Positions 34,025 through 42,891 of a DNA stretch of 60,593 bases are shown here, in pieces. Below the pieces are notes generated by a model, which saw nothing but the letters and a program-made list of their open reading frames with translations, did no database searches and was not told the DNA's origin. The first letter of the stretch is position 1; each line of letters opens with the position of its first letter. A program made the translations under genes and the position numbers. The stretch comes from JAGNXB01 sp964471595 (GTDB lineage Bacteria > Bacteroidota > Bacteroidia > Chitinophagales > Saprospiraceae). The DNA is taken from positions 1 to 60,593 of the forward strand of contig CAYYGN010000019.1 in the NCBI GenBank assembly GCA_964471595.1, read 5' to 3'.

Positions 34025-34513
34025 TTACGCAAAGGTCACCAAAACCTGCCCTTTCTCCACGGCGGTCCCGATCTGTGCCTTGATCTCCGCCACCCTGCCG
34101 TCACCCGGGCTTTTGATCACGTTCTCCATCTTCATGGCTTCCAGGATAAGGACCGGGTCACCTGCCTTCACCTCGGACCCGGACCCGACAAACACTTCCC
34201 TGATCAATCCTGGCATGGGCGCCCGCACCTCATTGGCGACATGCGCCGCCTTTTTGGCCAGGCCCAGTTGCTGGACGAGTACGTCGTAAGGGTCCGACAA
34301 CTGGATGCGATGCCGGAAACCATCAATGCGCAGTTCAAAGTATTTGTTGGCAAAATCGGCCATTTCGACTTCGACATGCCAGGAGCGTCCTTCGTGAATG
34401 AAATGCCACCGGCCTTCACCGGCGGGCTGCACATCCATTTGCTCCAGCTCGCTGATGGTGAAGGGGAGTTCGAGATGCCCGTCCACGCGGGCCCCATAAG
34501 TCTTTGGCTGCAT
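34025..34513 (-). CDS. Biotin/lipoyl carrier protein (acyl-CoA carboxylase BCCP-type)
   Basis: A 162-residue carrier with a biotinyl domain at the C-terminus: the biotin-accepting lysine is in ILEAMKMENVIKSP, with the paired half GLIREVFVGSGSEVKAGDPV. The N-terminal half (about residues 1-85) resembles the linker/BT-like region preceding biotin in propionyl- or methylcrotonyl-CoA carboxylase alpha chains. No carboxylase gene lies nearby, so its partner is encoded elsewhere. It is divergent from the porin gene, their starts being 76 bases apart. Confidence 0.88.
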   Translation of the reverse strand: MQPKTYGARVDGHLELPFTISELEQMDVQPAGEGRWHFIHEGRSWHVEVEMADFANKYFELRIDGFRHRIQLSDPYDVLVQQLGLAKKAAHVANEVRAPMPGLIREVFVGSGSEVKAGDPVLILEAMKMENVIKSPGDGRVAEIKAQIGTAVEKGQVLVTFA

Positions 34514-34577
34514 GGGTGAGGGGTTGTCGGGCGAAGATACGCGTTGCCCGGATGTCCGTCAGGTACAGGGGTCGTCG

Positions 34578-34585
34578 TACTTTTG
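34578..34585 (+). promoter_or_regulatory. Promoter -7 element TACTTTTG for the porin gene
   Basis: Perfect TAnnTTTG ending four bases before the ATG at 34590. Confidence 0.45.
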
Positions 34586-34589
34586 GCCG

Positions 34590-36608
34590 ATGGGCCATCC
34601 GCCATTTTTGCATGCCTTGGAAAGGCGCCTTCCTTTGAGGCTCCTCAACCCCTTTTCCCGACGCGGGTGCGGCTGGTGCCTATTGGCTGTTTGCTGGCTG
34701 CAAGGACCTCCAAAAGCGCAAACCCAGATCCCGGATTCCATTCCGGCCGCTGCCATCGTCTCGGCGGCCGACTCCATGCCGGACGAGCCGGTCAAGCTGA
34801 CCAGGGAGGACTCCCTGTTGCTGTTCCGTTTTGCGTATAACCGCCCGGAAGAACGCAGGCCCTTCCAACAGCCCGGCCTGGACGAAATGCGGAGGTATGA
34901 CCCGCTGGAACAACGGGAAGGCACCGAATATGCCCGGCTGCACAATCTCGGCACCGCCGCCCGTGCCCTGCATCCCCTGCTCCCCGCGCCCATCGGATTT
35001 CGTGTGACGGCCAGCGCCTTTGCCCCTTATTTGTTGGCGACCGACAGCCTTTATCTGCTCGACGCCCGCACACCTTATTCAGAAGTGTATTATTCCCAGG
35101 GGCGCACCTCTGAGGACGGACTTTTTCGCGGAGTGCTGGGCCGCCGGTTCGGCAAAGGCACCGACTTTACCCTCGAGGGGCTCCGCATTTTCAACCTGGG
35201 CGAATACCCGCGCCTGATGAACCACCATTCTTCCCTGCGGGCCGGTTTGCGTTACCAGATTCCTTCGGGCAAATACGCCGTTTTCGTCGGGCATGGCAAC
35301 CACCTGCTGGACCAGGAGGAAAGCGGAGGCATCCGGACCGATACCCTGCTGGCAGACCCCCTGTATGAAAGCCGGCTTACCATCCCGGTGTGGCTGCAGC
35401 AGGGACGCTATAAATACCGCGAAAAAGACTATATCCTCGACCATCAGGTAGCCCTCACAGGCAAGGTGGATCGCGACAGCCTCGGACGGATCCTCCTCCG
35501 GCACCGGCTGAGGTGGCAAGACCGCTTTTACAAATACAGTGACCCTGCCTTGTCGGAGACCGGCGGATTTTACGGACCCTTCCAGACGGATGACCGGGGT
35601 GTCCGTCAATATACTTCCTGGTCCACCTTGTCCAATCTGGCTACGGCCAGATTTTCCTGGCGCGGACGACGGGGAGGATCCTTCGGTCTGGAAACCGGTA
35701 TCGAACACCGAAGGCACAACGTGGACAATGAATGGCGGTCATTTACGCTCCACAACGTCCTGGCGCTGGCTTCCCTGGACATGGGATTGGGCGATTTACT
35801 CCGCTTGCAGGCCAACGGTCAGGCGGATCTCGGCGACCAGGCCGGTTCCTGGGTGTTGGAGGGCAGGGCTATTCTGGACGTACCGCGGTGGGGAAGCTTG
35901 ACAGGAGGAGTTGCCATGGGTAGGAGAGCGCCGGACTTGTGGGAAAATGAATTGACGGTTTCCGGACGCGAAGTGTACCGTCACGGATGGACCTTCCCGC
36001 AACAGCAGAGCCTTTTTGGCGACATCCGTATCCCCGGTTGGCAATTGGAAGCGGGCATGTCCCTCCATGTTTTGACCGGTGCCTTGTATTTCCGTGAGCC
36101 TGGATGGCCCGATCAGATCAGCGGGTCCATCACCCAGCAAAGGGCATGGGTCCGGCACCGGCTTCGGCTTGGTCCCGTGCATCTCCACCAACAGGTGAGC
36201 TGGCAAAACAGCACGGACAGCCGCCTGCCCATGCCTGAATGGATCACCCGCCATGATCTGTTTTACGAGGGCCTTTGGTTCCGCAGTACGTTGCGTACCA
36301 GGATCGGTGCAGAGGTCAGGCTGATATCGCCCTGGACTCCCTGGGGTTATATGCCGGTCAACCAGGCTTTTTATGTGCGGGAGCAACCCGAAGGGGAGTG
36401 GTTTCCCCAAATTGACGGATACATTGCTCTGGAGCGATTGGGTTTCCGGCTGTTCGTCGAACTGGAAAATGCCGGACAAATGATCTTCGGATGGAAATCA
36501 GTCGCTGAAAACGGGGCCACCATTCCGCGGGTCTTTTACCTGGTGGACGGTTATCCCATGCCGGAAAACTGGCTACGGTTCGGGGTGGCCTTCGGTTTCA
36601 GGGGATGA
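34590..36608 (+). CDS. Putative outer-membrane porin (Porin_10-like beta-barrel)
   Basis: A 672-residue predicted outer-membrane barrel. After a basic, hydrophobic N-terminus (RRGCGWCLLAVCWLQGPPKAQ) the mature region has LHNLGTAARALHPL and ARTPYSEVYYSQG, the LGNLGSP- and TPYT-like motifs of the Bacteroidota putative porin family, followed by alternating amphipathic strands rich in Trp and Tyr to the last residue FGFRG. ATG 34590 fits the promoter core; a TTG at 34635 would give a shorter, more typical signal peptide. Substrate unknown. Converges on the cbb3 cluster with six bases between genes. Confidence 0.75.
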   Translation: MGHPPFLHALERRLPLRLLNPFSRRGCGWCLLAVCWLQGPPKAQTQIPDSIPAAAIVSAADSMPDEPVKLTREDSLLLFRFAYNRPEERRPFQQPGLDEMRRYDPLEQREGTEYARLHNLGTAARALHPLLPAPIGFRVTASAFAPYLLATDSLYLLDARTPYSEVYYSQGRTSEDGLFRGVLGRRFGKGTDFTLEGLRIFNLGEYPRLMNHHSSLRAGLRYQIPSGKYAVFVGHGNHLLDQEESGGIRTDTLLADPLYESRLTIPVWLQQGRYKYREKDYILDHQVALTGKVDRDSLGRILLRHRLRWQDRFYKYSDPALSETGGFYGPFQTDDRGVRQYTSWSTLSNLATARFSWRGRRGGSFGLETGIEHRRHNVDNEWRSFTLHNVLALASLDMGLGDLLRLQANGQADLGDQAGSWVLEGRAILDVPRWGSLTGGVAMGRRAPDLWENELTVSGREVYRHGWTFPQQQSLFGDIRIPGWQLEAGMSLHVLTGALYFREPGWPDQISGSITQQRAWVRHRLRLGPVHLHQQVSWQNSTDSRLPMPEWITRHDLFYEGLWFRSTLRTRIGAEVRLISPWTPWGYMPVNQAFYVREQPEGEWFPQIDGYIALERLGFRLFVELENAGQMIFGWKSVAENGATIPRVFYLVDGYPMPENWLRFGVAFGFRG

Positions 36609-36614
36609 GAGGCT

Positions 36615-37307
36615 TCAGTGGCACATGGGCACATGCGTGAGTTGCTGCAGCAACCGGAGATCGGCGGGTACCGGCACCGAAAAGGCGCGCAGGATCAGAA
36701 AAATGCCAGTCGTCAACAAAAAGGCGGGCAGTACCCATCGGCGGACCGCCTGCATCCTGCCCCTGGCCTTCCACCCGGCCAACTGCGTGAAGGCAAGCGC
36801 CGGTATGGTACCCAATCCAAAAAGGGCCATCATCCCGGCGCTCAAACCCGCATCACCGGTGACCATGGTGGCCGACAGGGCCAGATATACCAGGCCGCAG
36901 GGCAACAGGCCGTTGACCGCTCCGCCATACAACGGTGCCATACGGGAGGGATGATGCAAGAACTTCTGGTACCACACGGGGATACGGGCACCGAGCCACC
37001 GCAGTCCCGGCAATCCCCAAATCCTTCGCTCCCATGGCAGCAGGGAAAACGCGGACAACACCAACACGCATCCCGCCAGCAGCGACAGGCCCTGTTGGAA
37101 GACACCCCACAATGCACTACTGATCAGACCCACCAGGAGTCCCAGTACTACATAAGTCGCTACACGCCCCATATGGTATAGCGCCATGCCCTGCCAGGGT
37201 GAACGGCCCTGCCCCAGCGCCTGTTGGTGGATCACCACCGCCAACGGGCCGCACATCCCCACACAGTGGAGACTGCCCAAAAACCCCATCAGGAACGCGG
37301 CCCACAT
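36615..37307 (-). CDS. Sulfite exporter TauE/SafE-like (UreH/DsbD-transmembrane-like) membrane protein
   Basis: A 230-residue polytopic membrane protein: FLMGFLGSLHCVGMCGPLAVVI at the N-terminus is the CxGMCGP metal-site motif of this family, and GGAVNGLLPCGLVYLAL in the second half is a matching motif. About six helices. Homologues are regularly found at the end of cbb3 oxidase clusters and may move copper or reductant for CuB assembly. It is the last gene of the cco run, 16 bases after ccoH. Confidence 0.85.
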   Translation of the reverse strand: MWAAFLMGFLGSLHCVGMCGPLAVVIHQQALGQGRSPWQGMALYHMGRVATYVVLGLLVGLISSALWGVFQQGLSLLAGCVLVLSAFSLLPWERRIWGLPGLRWLGARIPVWYQKFLHHPSRMAPLYGGAVNGLLPCGLVYLALSATMVTGDAGLSAGMMALFGLGTIPALAFTQLAGWKARGRMQAVRRWVLPAFLLTTGIFLILRAFSVPVPADLRLLQQLTHVPMCH

Positions 37308-37323
37308 GGCAATAGTCCGGCCA

Positions 37324-37791
37324 TCATTGGCCCGGAGACGGGGATGAAGCAGTGATCAAAAGGGGCTCTTCATGGTAATAGGATTTGCCACCGGATGCCC
37401 ATTCCAGTTTGACACGCCAACGGCCGGGAATGAGTCGCCGGACAGGGATGACCCGTACGTGGGTGGTATCGGGGCGCAAGGGAACCCGGTAATCCTGACG
37501 CGCCGAGGAAGGGCGGTAGAAGTGACACTCCCCCTGGATGTCGTCCATGCCTTCCGGAAAAATCAGGGTAAGTAGTGCGGCATCGGCATCATAAACATGT
37601 GTTACCTGACCGGTCAGCCGCTCGTAATTGGTGCGTCGGTCAATATGCTCCTGGTAATGGATGTCCTGCTGATAATAGTCGTCCACAACCAGTGAATTGT
37701 CCTGGCCGAAAGAGTAGAACAGGACTACCAGGAAGGCAGCAACAAATAGGATATAGACGGAGGCAATGCCCCATCCCCAGTGGAATTTCAT
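37324..37791 (-). CDS. ccoH: FixH/CcoH family cbb3 oxidase assembly protein
   Basis: A 155-residue protein with one N-terminal membrane anchor (WGIASVYILFVAAFLVVLFYSFG) and a periplasmic beta domain. The motif VVDDYYQQDIHYQEHIDRRTNYERL is typical of FixH/CcoH, which helps assemble the cbb3 oxidase. It follows ccoG with a 70-base gap and precedes the TauE/SafE-like gene. The tail (GRWRVKLEWASGGKSYYHEEPL) matches the family's C-terminal strand. Confidence 0.9.
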   Translation of the reverse strand: MKFHWGWGIASVYILFVAAFLVVLFYSFGQDNSLVVDDYYQQDIHYQEHIDRRTNYERLTGQVTHVYDADAALLTLIFPEGMDDIQGECHFYRPSSARQDYRVPLRPDTTHVRVIPVRRLIPGRWRVKLEWASGGKSYYHEEPLLITASSPSPGQ

Positions 37792-37861
37792 GATGGTAGC
37801 GGTTGGTCAGACACGGGCGAAAATACGACATGTGTGGCCGGCGGTGTCAGAAGCATGATGG

Positions 37862-39322
37862 TCATCGGATGGGCCCCAGGAAATTGGTTTTGACTTTGTC
37901 GATGACCTTTCCGTCCACCATGACTTCCACGTACACCGGATTTTTGTGCCCCTTGACTTCCGATTTCTCAAGGACAATAAAGAAGGAGCCCGATGATTGG
38001 CCGCCCTTGGTCAGGGGTGCCACTTTGCCGATCATTTGAATCTCGCCCTGAACATCCAACAGACGAAACCGGATATCCCTGTATTCCTGGTTGGTTTTGT
38101 TGGTCAGCTCGTAATTGTAGAGATTGGAAAGCCGGTTATCGTCCACTTCCTGGTAGAGTTTGCCCGGCGTGCGAAGCACGAGCGCCTCCACGCTGACCCG
38201 ATAATTCAGCAGGAATACTTCCAGTCCGATCAACGCCAGCAGCACTCCGGTGTAGGCGGCCATCCTCGGGGTAAATCGCCGTTTTTTCTTCTCGACAATA
38301 CCATTGTAGGAATCATAGCGGATCAAACCCCTCGGCCGCTCGATCTTGTCCATCACCGCATCGCAGGCATCGATGCATACCGTGCAGTTGATGCATTCGA
38401 GCTGGGTGCCATTCCGGATATCAATACCCGTCGGGCATACCTGCACACACAACCGGCAATCGATGCAATCGCCTGCCACCTGCAGCGGCGCTCCGGCAAC
38501 AGCTTCCGAAGTGCGTGATTTTTTCAGTTTGGTTCTCGGTTCGCCCCGCACAAAATCATAGGCAACGACAATGGAATCCCGGTCAAGCAGCACACCCTGC
38601 AGACGTCCGTAGGGACAGACGACAATGCATACCTGCTCCCTCATGTAGGCGAAAACAAAATAGAAAACCGCGGCAAACACCAGCATGGCAACGAAGCCTC
38701 CCAGATGGGCGGTCACCGGTTCGCGAATAATGCGCAACACCTGATCCGATCCGATAATGTACGCCAGAAACACATTGGAGATCAACACCGATATCCCGTA
38801 AAAAATCGCATATTTCAGTCCTTTTTTCCGGATCTTTTCACTGTTCCACGGGGCGGCCTCCAGACGGCGCTGGGCATTGGCATCCCCTTCGATGGCGTAC
38901 TCGATGCGCCGGAAAACCCCTTCCATGAATATGGTCTGCGGACAAATCCATCCACAAAAAATCCGGCCATACACCACGGTAAACAAGATGATGAACACGA
39001 TCAACGTGAGCATCGCAAAAACGAAAAGGTGGAAGTCTTGCGGCGTGAACAACTGGCCAAACAGAATGAACTGCCGTTCCAGGACATTGAAAAGGAAAAG
39101 CGGCTCGCCCCCTATCCGGATAAAGGGCATGGCAAAAAGAATCGCCAACAAAACATAGCTGACATACGTCCTCCATCGCGTGAAAAAACCCTCCGGTTTT
39201 TTCGGATACACCCACACGCGTTTTCCACGGGCGTCCACCGTGGCTATGGTATCACGAAATTCTTCGGTATCCTCCTCCGGCTGGAAAATGAAATCGGCAA
39301 TACTTTTCTTCTCCTGGCTCAT
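37862..39322 (-). CDS. ccoG: Cytochrome c oxidase accessory protein CcoG (FixG/RdxA)
   Basis: A membrane-bound ferredoxin-like cupric reductase that supplies Cu(I) for the CuB site of cbb3 oxidase. The 486 residues carry about five helices, the FCGWICPQTIFMEGVFRRIEY motif, VCPYGRLQG, and two 4Fe-4S motifs: CIDCRLCVQVCPTG and CINCTVCIDACD. The C-terminal domain (about 370-486) is an Ig-like periplasmic domain, as usual. Followed by ccoH, preceded by ccoP with a 46-base gap. Confidence 0.95.
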   Translation of the reverse strand: MSQEKKSIADFIFQPEEDTEEFRDTIATVDARGKRVWVYPKKPEGFFTRWRTYVSYVLLAILFAMPFIRIGGEPLFLFNVLERQFILFGQLFTPQDFHLFVFAMLTLIVFIILFTVVYGRIFCGWICPQTIFMEGVFRRIEYAIEGDANAQRRLEAAPWNSEKIRKKGLKYAIFYGISVLISNVFLAYIIGSDQVLRIIREPVTAHLGGFVAMLVFAAVFYFVFAYMREQVCIVVCPYGRLQGVLLDRDSIVVAYDFVRGEPRTKLKKSRTSEAVAGAPLQVAGDCIDCRLCVQVCPTGIDIRNGTQLECINCTVCIDACDAVMDKIERPRGLIRYDSYNGIVEKKKRRFTPRMAAYTGVLLALIGLEVFLLNYRVSVEALVLRTPGKLYQEVDDNRLSNLYNYELTNKTNQEYRDIRFRLLDVQGEIQMIGKVAPLTKGGQSSGSFFIVLEKSEVKGHKNPVYVEVMVDGKVIDKVKTNFLGPIR

Positions 39323-39368
39323 TTCCTTTTGTTCAGGCCGGCCATGGGCCAGTCACGGGGAGGAGAGA

Positions 39369-40292
39369 TCAAAGACTGGATCCCTCCTTTTGATCGGTAA
39401 TCCCGATTGTGTCCTGGCCGCCAGAGGGTTGATACAGTTCGCCTTCGGGCGCTTTCGGATTGGGCGGGTTGGTGCCGCGCAAGGAGAGGATGTAACTGGC
39501 CACCTGCTGCATGTCTACAGGGCGTAGTTGGCTCTTCCAGGAGATCATTCCTTTTTCGGGCACGCCGTATTTGATCACCTTGAAAATGTCTTTGATGTCT
39601 CCTCCGTGAATATAGTAGTCATCCGCAAAATTGGGGCCCACGCCTCCTTCCCCCTGTTGCCCGTGGCAGGCAGCACAGTTGTTGATATAAATGGTTTTTC
39701 CGCCATCCAGTGCAGCCGGGTCTTCCAGGAATGTCACATTTTTCTCGTCGATCTGGCTGGTCTGGCTGGCGAGATAGGCCGCCGCCTGTTCTTCTCCTTC
39801 ACGCACCTGTTCGACATATTCCTCATAGGAACTCGGACCACTTCCTCCCCAGTGGTAATAGAACATGTAACCCACGCCCCAGATGATGGTCACATAAAAC
39901 AGGGCCACCCACCAGGGCGGGAGTTTGTTGTCCAACTCACGAATTCCGTCAAAACCGTGATCCAGCAAGACGTCCTCTTCCCTGTCCACCGGGACGGACT
40001 CCGTAAGGCGCTGGTAGAGGCGCGACAGCAGGGACGGGCCCTGGGGTTTGACCTCGGGTTCGGGAATGGCCACGCCCTTGGCCCGCATGATGAGTTCCTC
40101 TTCCTTGCGGATGACATTGACCAGCAACCGGTAGAGGACCAGGATGGATCCCACCATGACCACGCCTGCGACGATCAGGATCAGCCGGACAAAGAGGTCA
40201 GAAAAAAAGGCCGGGTCGACCTGTGCGGCCGTCTGTGCCGACAATCCGGTGGCGGCCAGGAACAGGGCTGAAGTCGGAATGATCTTTTTCAT
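39369..40292 (-). CDS. ccoP: cbb3 oxidase c-type cytochrome subunit III (mono-haem CcoP)
   Basis: Passes electrons to the CcoNO core. The 307 residues have two hydrophobic segments (about 33-60 and 127-147), the second with the CcoP signature LDNKLPPWWVALFYVTIIWG, and one cytochrome c domain with CAACH at 206-210 and Met249 as a likely axial ligand. Proteobacterial CcoP has two haem c groups; only one CxxCH is seen here, the form usual in Bacteroidota. The N-terminal region (about 1-120) with a predicted signal-like start is longer than in proteobacterial CcoP. The gene is three bases after ccoQ. Confidence 0.93.
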   Translation of the reverse strand: MKKIIPTSALFLAATGLSAQTAAQVDPAFFSDLFVRLILIVAGVVMVGSILVLYRLLVNVIRKEEELIMRAKGVAIPEPEVKPQGPSLLSRLYQRLTESVPVDREEDVLLDHGFDGIRELDNKLPPWWVALFYVTIIWGVGYMFYYHWGGSGPSSYEEYVEQVREGEEQAAAYLASQTSQIDEKNVTFLEDPAALDGGKTIYINNCAACHGQQGEGGVGPNFADDYYIHGGDIKDIFKVIKYGVPEKGMISWKSQLRPVDMQQVASYILSLRGTNPPNPKAPEGELYQPSGGQDTIGITDQKEGSSL

Positions 40293-40295
40293 AGC

Positions 40296-40484
40296 TCAAC
40301 GCGGAGTTTCGATGGATTCGGAATCCTTTTCAAGCGGAAGCCGGGACATGTAATCCACATGGGCTTTGCGCTCGGCCAGGGCGACATAAACGACCATGGC
40401 AAATACGACCACAAACAGGACCAGGGAAATCACGGCCATGCCGTCAATCTCACCGGACATGCGGTCCAGAAGGTGTTTGTACAT
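40296..40484 (-). CDS. ccoQ: cbb3 oxidase CcoQ-like small subunit
   Basis: A 62-residue single-span protein (MAVISLVLFVVVFAMVVYVAL) placed exactly between ccoNO and ccoP with gaps of seven and three bases, the usual place of CcoQ, which stabilises the complex. Sequence similarity in this family is weak, so the call rests mainly on position, size and topology. Confidence 0.8.
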   Translation of the reverse strand: MYKHLLDRMSGEIDGMAVISLVLFVVVFAMVVYVALAERKAHVDYMSRLPLEKDSESIETPR

Positions 40485-40491
40485 GGTTGAA

Positions 40492-42636
40492 TTATTTCGC
40501 GGGTTCTGTCGATTTGTTGATGTCCGTGCCCAATCGCTGGAGATAGGCGATCAGGGCTACGATTTCCTTTCCGGCCAGACCATCCTGTTCAATGCCGTCT
40601 TTTTTGAGACTGGCTGCCACCTGGGCGGCCTGTTTGTTTAGGTCCTCCACAGCAATGGACGCATAGCCTTTGCCGTAAGGCGTACCGAGTGTCTGAAGGA
40701 CTTTGATTTTGTCTGCCGTCCGCGAGGTGTCGAGATCATCGGTGATCAGCCACGGATACGGCGGCATGATGGAACCTGGTGACATGCTCTCCGGATCCAG
40801 CATGTGGTGATAATGCCAACTGTCGGGATATTTTCCACCCAGACGGTGGAGGTCGGGACCCGTCCGTTTGGAGCCCCATAGGAAGGGGCGGTCATAAATG
40901 AACTCGCCCGATTTGGAGAATTCCCCGTATCGCTCGACTTCCGAACGGAAAGGTCGTATCATTTGCGAGTGACACCCCACACACCCTTCGCGGATATAAA
41001 TATCGCGTCCCTCCAGCTCCAGGGGGGTGTAGGGCCGCACGGCTTCAATGCGCGGCACATTGCTTTCCACCATGAACATGGGGATGATCTCGACGGCGCC
41101 GCCAATGAGGATGACCACCGTACTGGCGAGCAACAACTGGGTAGGCCGGCGCTCAATCCACTTGTGCCAGTGCTCCCTGGCCCTGGCGAAGTAGCGCTCA
41201 CGGGCCGGCGCTTCGTCTTGTTCATCCCCGATGTACTGACCCTGCCGAACGGTCGCCCAGAGATTGTAGATCATGATCAGGACACCGGTCAGGAAGAGCA
41301 ATCCTCCAAATGCCCGCGTGGCGTACATGGGGATGACCTGTGTGACGGTCTCCAGGAAATTGGCGTATTTGAGAAATCCGTCCGGGGTAAATTGCTTCCA
41401 CATGAGACTCTGGGCAAATCCCGACCAATACATGGGGATGGCGTAAAAAAGGATGCCCAATGTTCCGATCCAGAAGTGCTGGTTGGCGAGACGTGTGGAA
41501 TAAAGCGGTGTGCGATACAATCGCGGGATCAGCCAGTACAGGACTCCAAACGTCAAAAATCCGTTCCACCCCAAAGCGCCTACGTGGACGTGGGCAATCG
41601 TCCAGTCAGTGTAGTGGGAAATGGCATTGATGCTTTTGACGGACAGCATGGGGCCTTCAAAGGTGGCCATCCCGTAGGCCGTCACGGCGACTACCATAAA
41701 CTTCAGGATGGGGTCCTGCCGGACGCGATCCCAGGCCCCTCTCAGCGTCAGCAGGCCGTTGATCATGCCGCCCCAGGAGGGTGCGATGAGCATGACGGAG
41801 AAGACGGTTCCGAGCGACTGTGCCCAGTCGGGCAGGGAGGTGTACAAAAGATGGTGCGGACCGGCCCAGATATAGATGAAGATCAGCGCCCAGAAGTGAA
41901 TGATGGACAGTCGATAACTGTAAACCGGGCGATTGGCCGCCTTGGGCAGAAAATAATACATCAACCCCAGATAAGGCGTGGTCAGAAAAAAGGCCACCGC
42001 ATTGTGGCCATACCACCATTGGACCAAGGCGTCCTGGACGCCGGCCCACACCGGATAACTTTTGTAAAAGGAGAAGGGAATTTCGAGGCTCTTGACCACA
42101 TGCAACACGGTCACCGTGATCCAGGTGGCGATATAAAACCATATCGCAACGTACAGGTGGCTCTCCCGCCGCTTGAAAATCGTCAGGAACATGTTGAGAC
42201 CGAACACCACCCAGACAACGGCGATCAGGATGTCGATCGGCCATTCCAGCTCGGCGTATTCGGCGGATGTCGTAATCCCCAGCGGCAGGGTGATGGCCGC
42301 CAACAGGATAATGAATTGCCATCCCCAGAAATTGATCCAGCTCAGCAGGTCACTGGCCATTCTGGCTTTGAGGAGCCGTTGCAGGGAATAATAGACCCCC
42401 ATGAAAATGCCGTTGCCGACAAAGGCAAAAATCACGGCGTTGGTGTGCAGGGGACGCAACCGTCCAAAGCTTAGCCAGGAGGTGGCGAAATTGAGTTGGG
42501 GATAGACCAATTCCAGGGCGATCCACAGACCGACCAGCATCCCTACCGCACCCCATATGGCGGCGGCCCAGGCAAAAGCGAGGACGATCTTGTTGTCGTA
42601 CCAGAATTGTTCGACCTGGTTAGATTTCACTTCCAT
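40492..42636 (-). CDS. ccoNO: cbb3 oxidase fused subunits I and II (CcoN-CcoO)
   Basis: The catalytic core of a high-affinity terminal oxidase in one 714-residue chain. The N-terminal 470 or so residues are CcoN: twelve helices, haem and CuB ligands in LRPLHTNAVIF, WWYGHNAVAFFLTTP, IWAGPHHLLYT and HYTDWTIAHVHVGALGWNG. A linker leads to a CcoO domain with its own membrane anchor (LLLASTVVILIGGAVEIIPMF) and haem c motif C552-V-G-C-H556 followed by SQMIRPF. In proteobacteria these are two genes; the fusion is typical for Bacteroidota. Starts three bases after ccoS. Confidence 0.97.
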   Translation of the reverse strand: MEVKSNQVEQFWYDNKIVLAFAWAAAIWGAVGMLVGLWIALELVYPQLNFATSWLSFGRLRPLHTNAVIFAFVGNGIFMGVYYSLQRLLKARMASDLLSWINFWGWQFIILLAAITLPLGITTSAEYAELEWPIDILIAVVWVVFGLNMFLTIFKRRESHLYVAIWFYIATWITVTVLHVVKSLEIPFSFYKSYPVWAGVQDALVQWWYGHNAVAFFLTTPYLGLMYYFLPKAANRPVYSYRLSIIHFWALIFIYIWAGPHHLLYTSLPDWAQSLGTVFSVMLIAPSWGGMINGLLTLRGAWDRVRQDPILKFMVVAVTAYGMATFEGPMLSVKSINAISHYTDWTIAHVHVGALGWNGFLTFGVLYWLIPRLYRTPLYSTRLANQHFWIGTLGILFYAIPMYWSGFAQSLMWKQFTPDGFLKYANFLETVTQVIPMYATRAFGGLLFLTGVLIMIYNLWATVRQGQYIGDEQDEAPARERYFARAREHWHKWIERRPTQLLLASTVVILIGGAVEIIPMFMVESNVPRIEAVRPYTPLELEGRDIYIREGCVGCHSQMIRPFRSEVERYGEFSKSGEFIYDRPFLWGSKRTGPDLHRLGGKYPDSWHYHHMLDPESMSPGSIMPPYPWLITDDLDTSRTADKIKVLQTLGTPYGKGYASIAVEDLNKQAAQVAASLKKDGIEQDGLAGKEIVALIAYLQRLGTDINKSTEPAK

Positions 42637-42639
42637 GAC

Positions 42640-42798
42640 CTATTCCGATTTAGCTTTGGCAGGGTTGTCATTGAGGATCCGCATGGCGGGCGTCTGGTCG
42701 TCATCGAATTGACCACTCCGGGTGGCCCAGATAAATGCCGCCAGAAATCCGATGGCCACCAGCAGACTTATGGCGATGAGCAATATCAGGATTTCCAC
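42640..42798 (-). CDS. ccoS: cbb3 oxidase assembly protein CcoS (52 residues)
   Basis: A very small gene read directly from the minus strand: GTG at 42798, stop TAG at 42640. The product begins MEILILLIAISLLVAIGFL, a single membrane span, then the conserved CcoS pattern FIWATRSGQFDD with the acidic motif, and a short polar tail. CcoS is required for cofactor insertion into cbb3 oxidase. It sits between ccoI and ccoNO, the usual CcoS place, three bases before ccoNO. The GTG start is the only one that fits, since no ATG precedes the span. Confidence 0.9.
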   Translation of the reverse strand: MEILILLIAISLLVAIGFLAAFIWATRSGQFDDDQTPAMRILNDNPAKAKSE

Positions 42799-42814
42799 CG
42801 TACAGAATTTTGGC

Positions 42815-42822
42815 GCAAGTTA
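42815..42822 (-). promoter_or_regulatory. Degenerate -7 element TAACTTGC upstream of ccoS
   Basis: Agrees with TAnnTTTG at four of six positions on the minus strand, 16 bases before the ccoS GTG. It is 52.5 bases from the centre of the Fnr-type palindrome at 42868-42881, the same distance as at ccoI. Confidence 0.35.
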
Positions 42823-42867
42823 GAAGCCCCGTCATTGCAGGTCCTTTGAGGCGAATCAATTTGGCAA

Positions 42868-42881
42868 ATGATCTTTGTCAT
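42868..42881 (-). promoter_or_regulatory. Crp/Fnr-type operator upstream of ccoS-ccoNO
   Basis: Perfect outer palindrome ATGA-N6-TCAT (ATGATCTTTGTCAT) in the 93-base gap between ccoI and ccoS. TGA-N6-TCA is the core of Crp/Fnr family sites, the usual oxygen-responsive regulators of cbb3 genes. Confidence 0.6.
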
Positions 42882-42891
42882 CGATTGGTCA

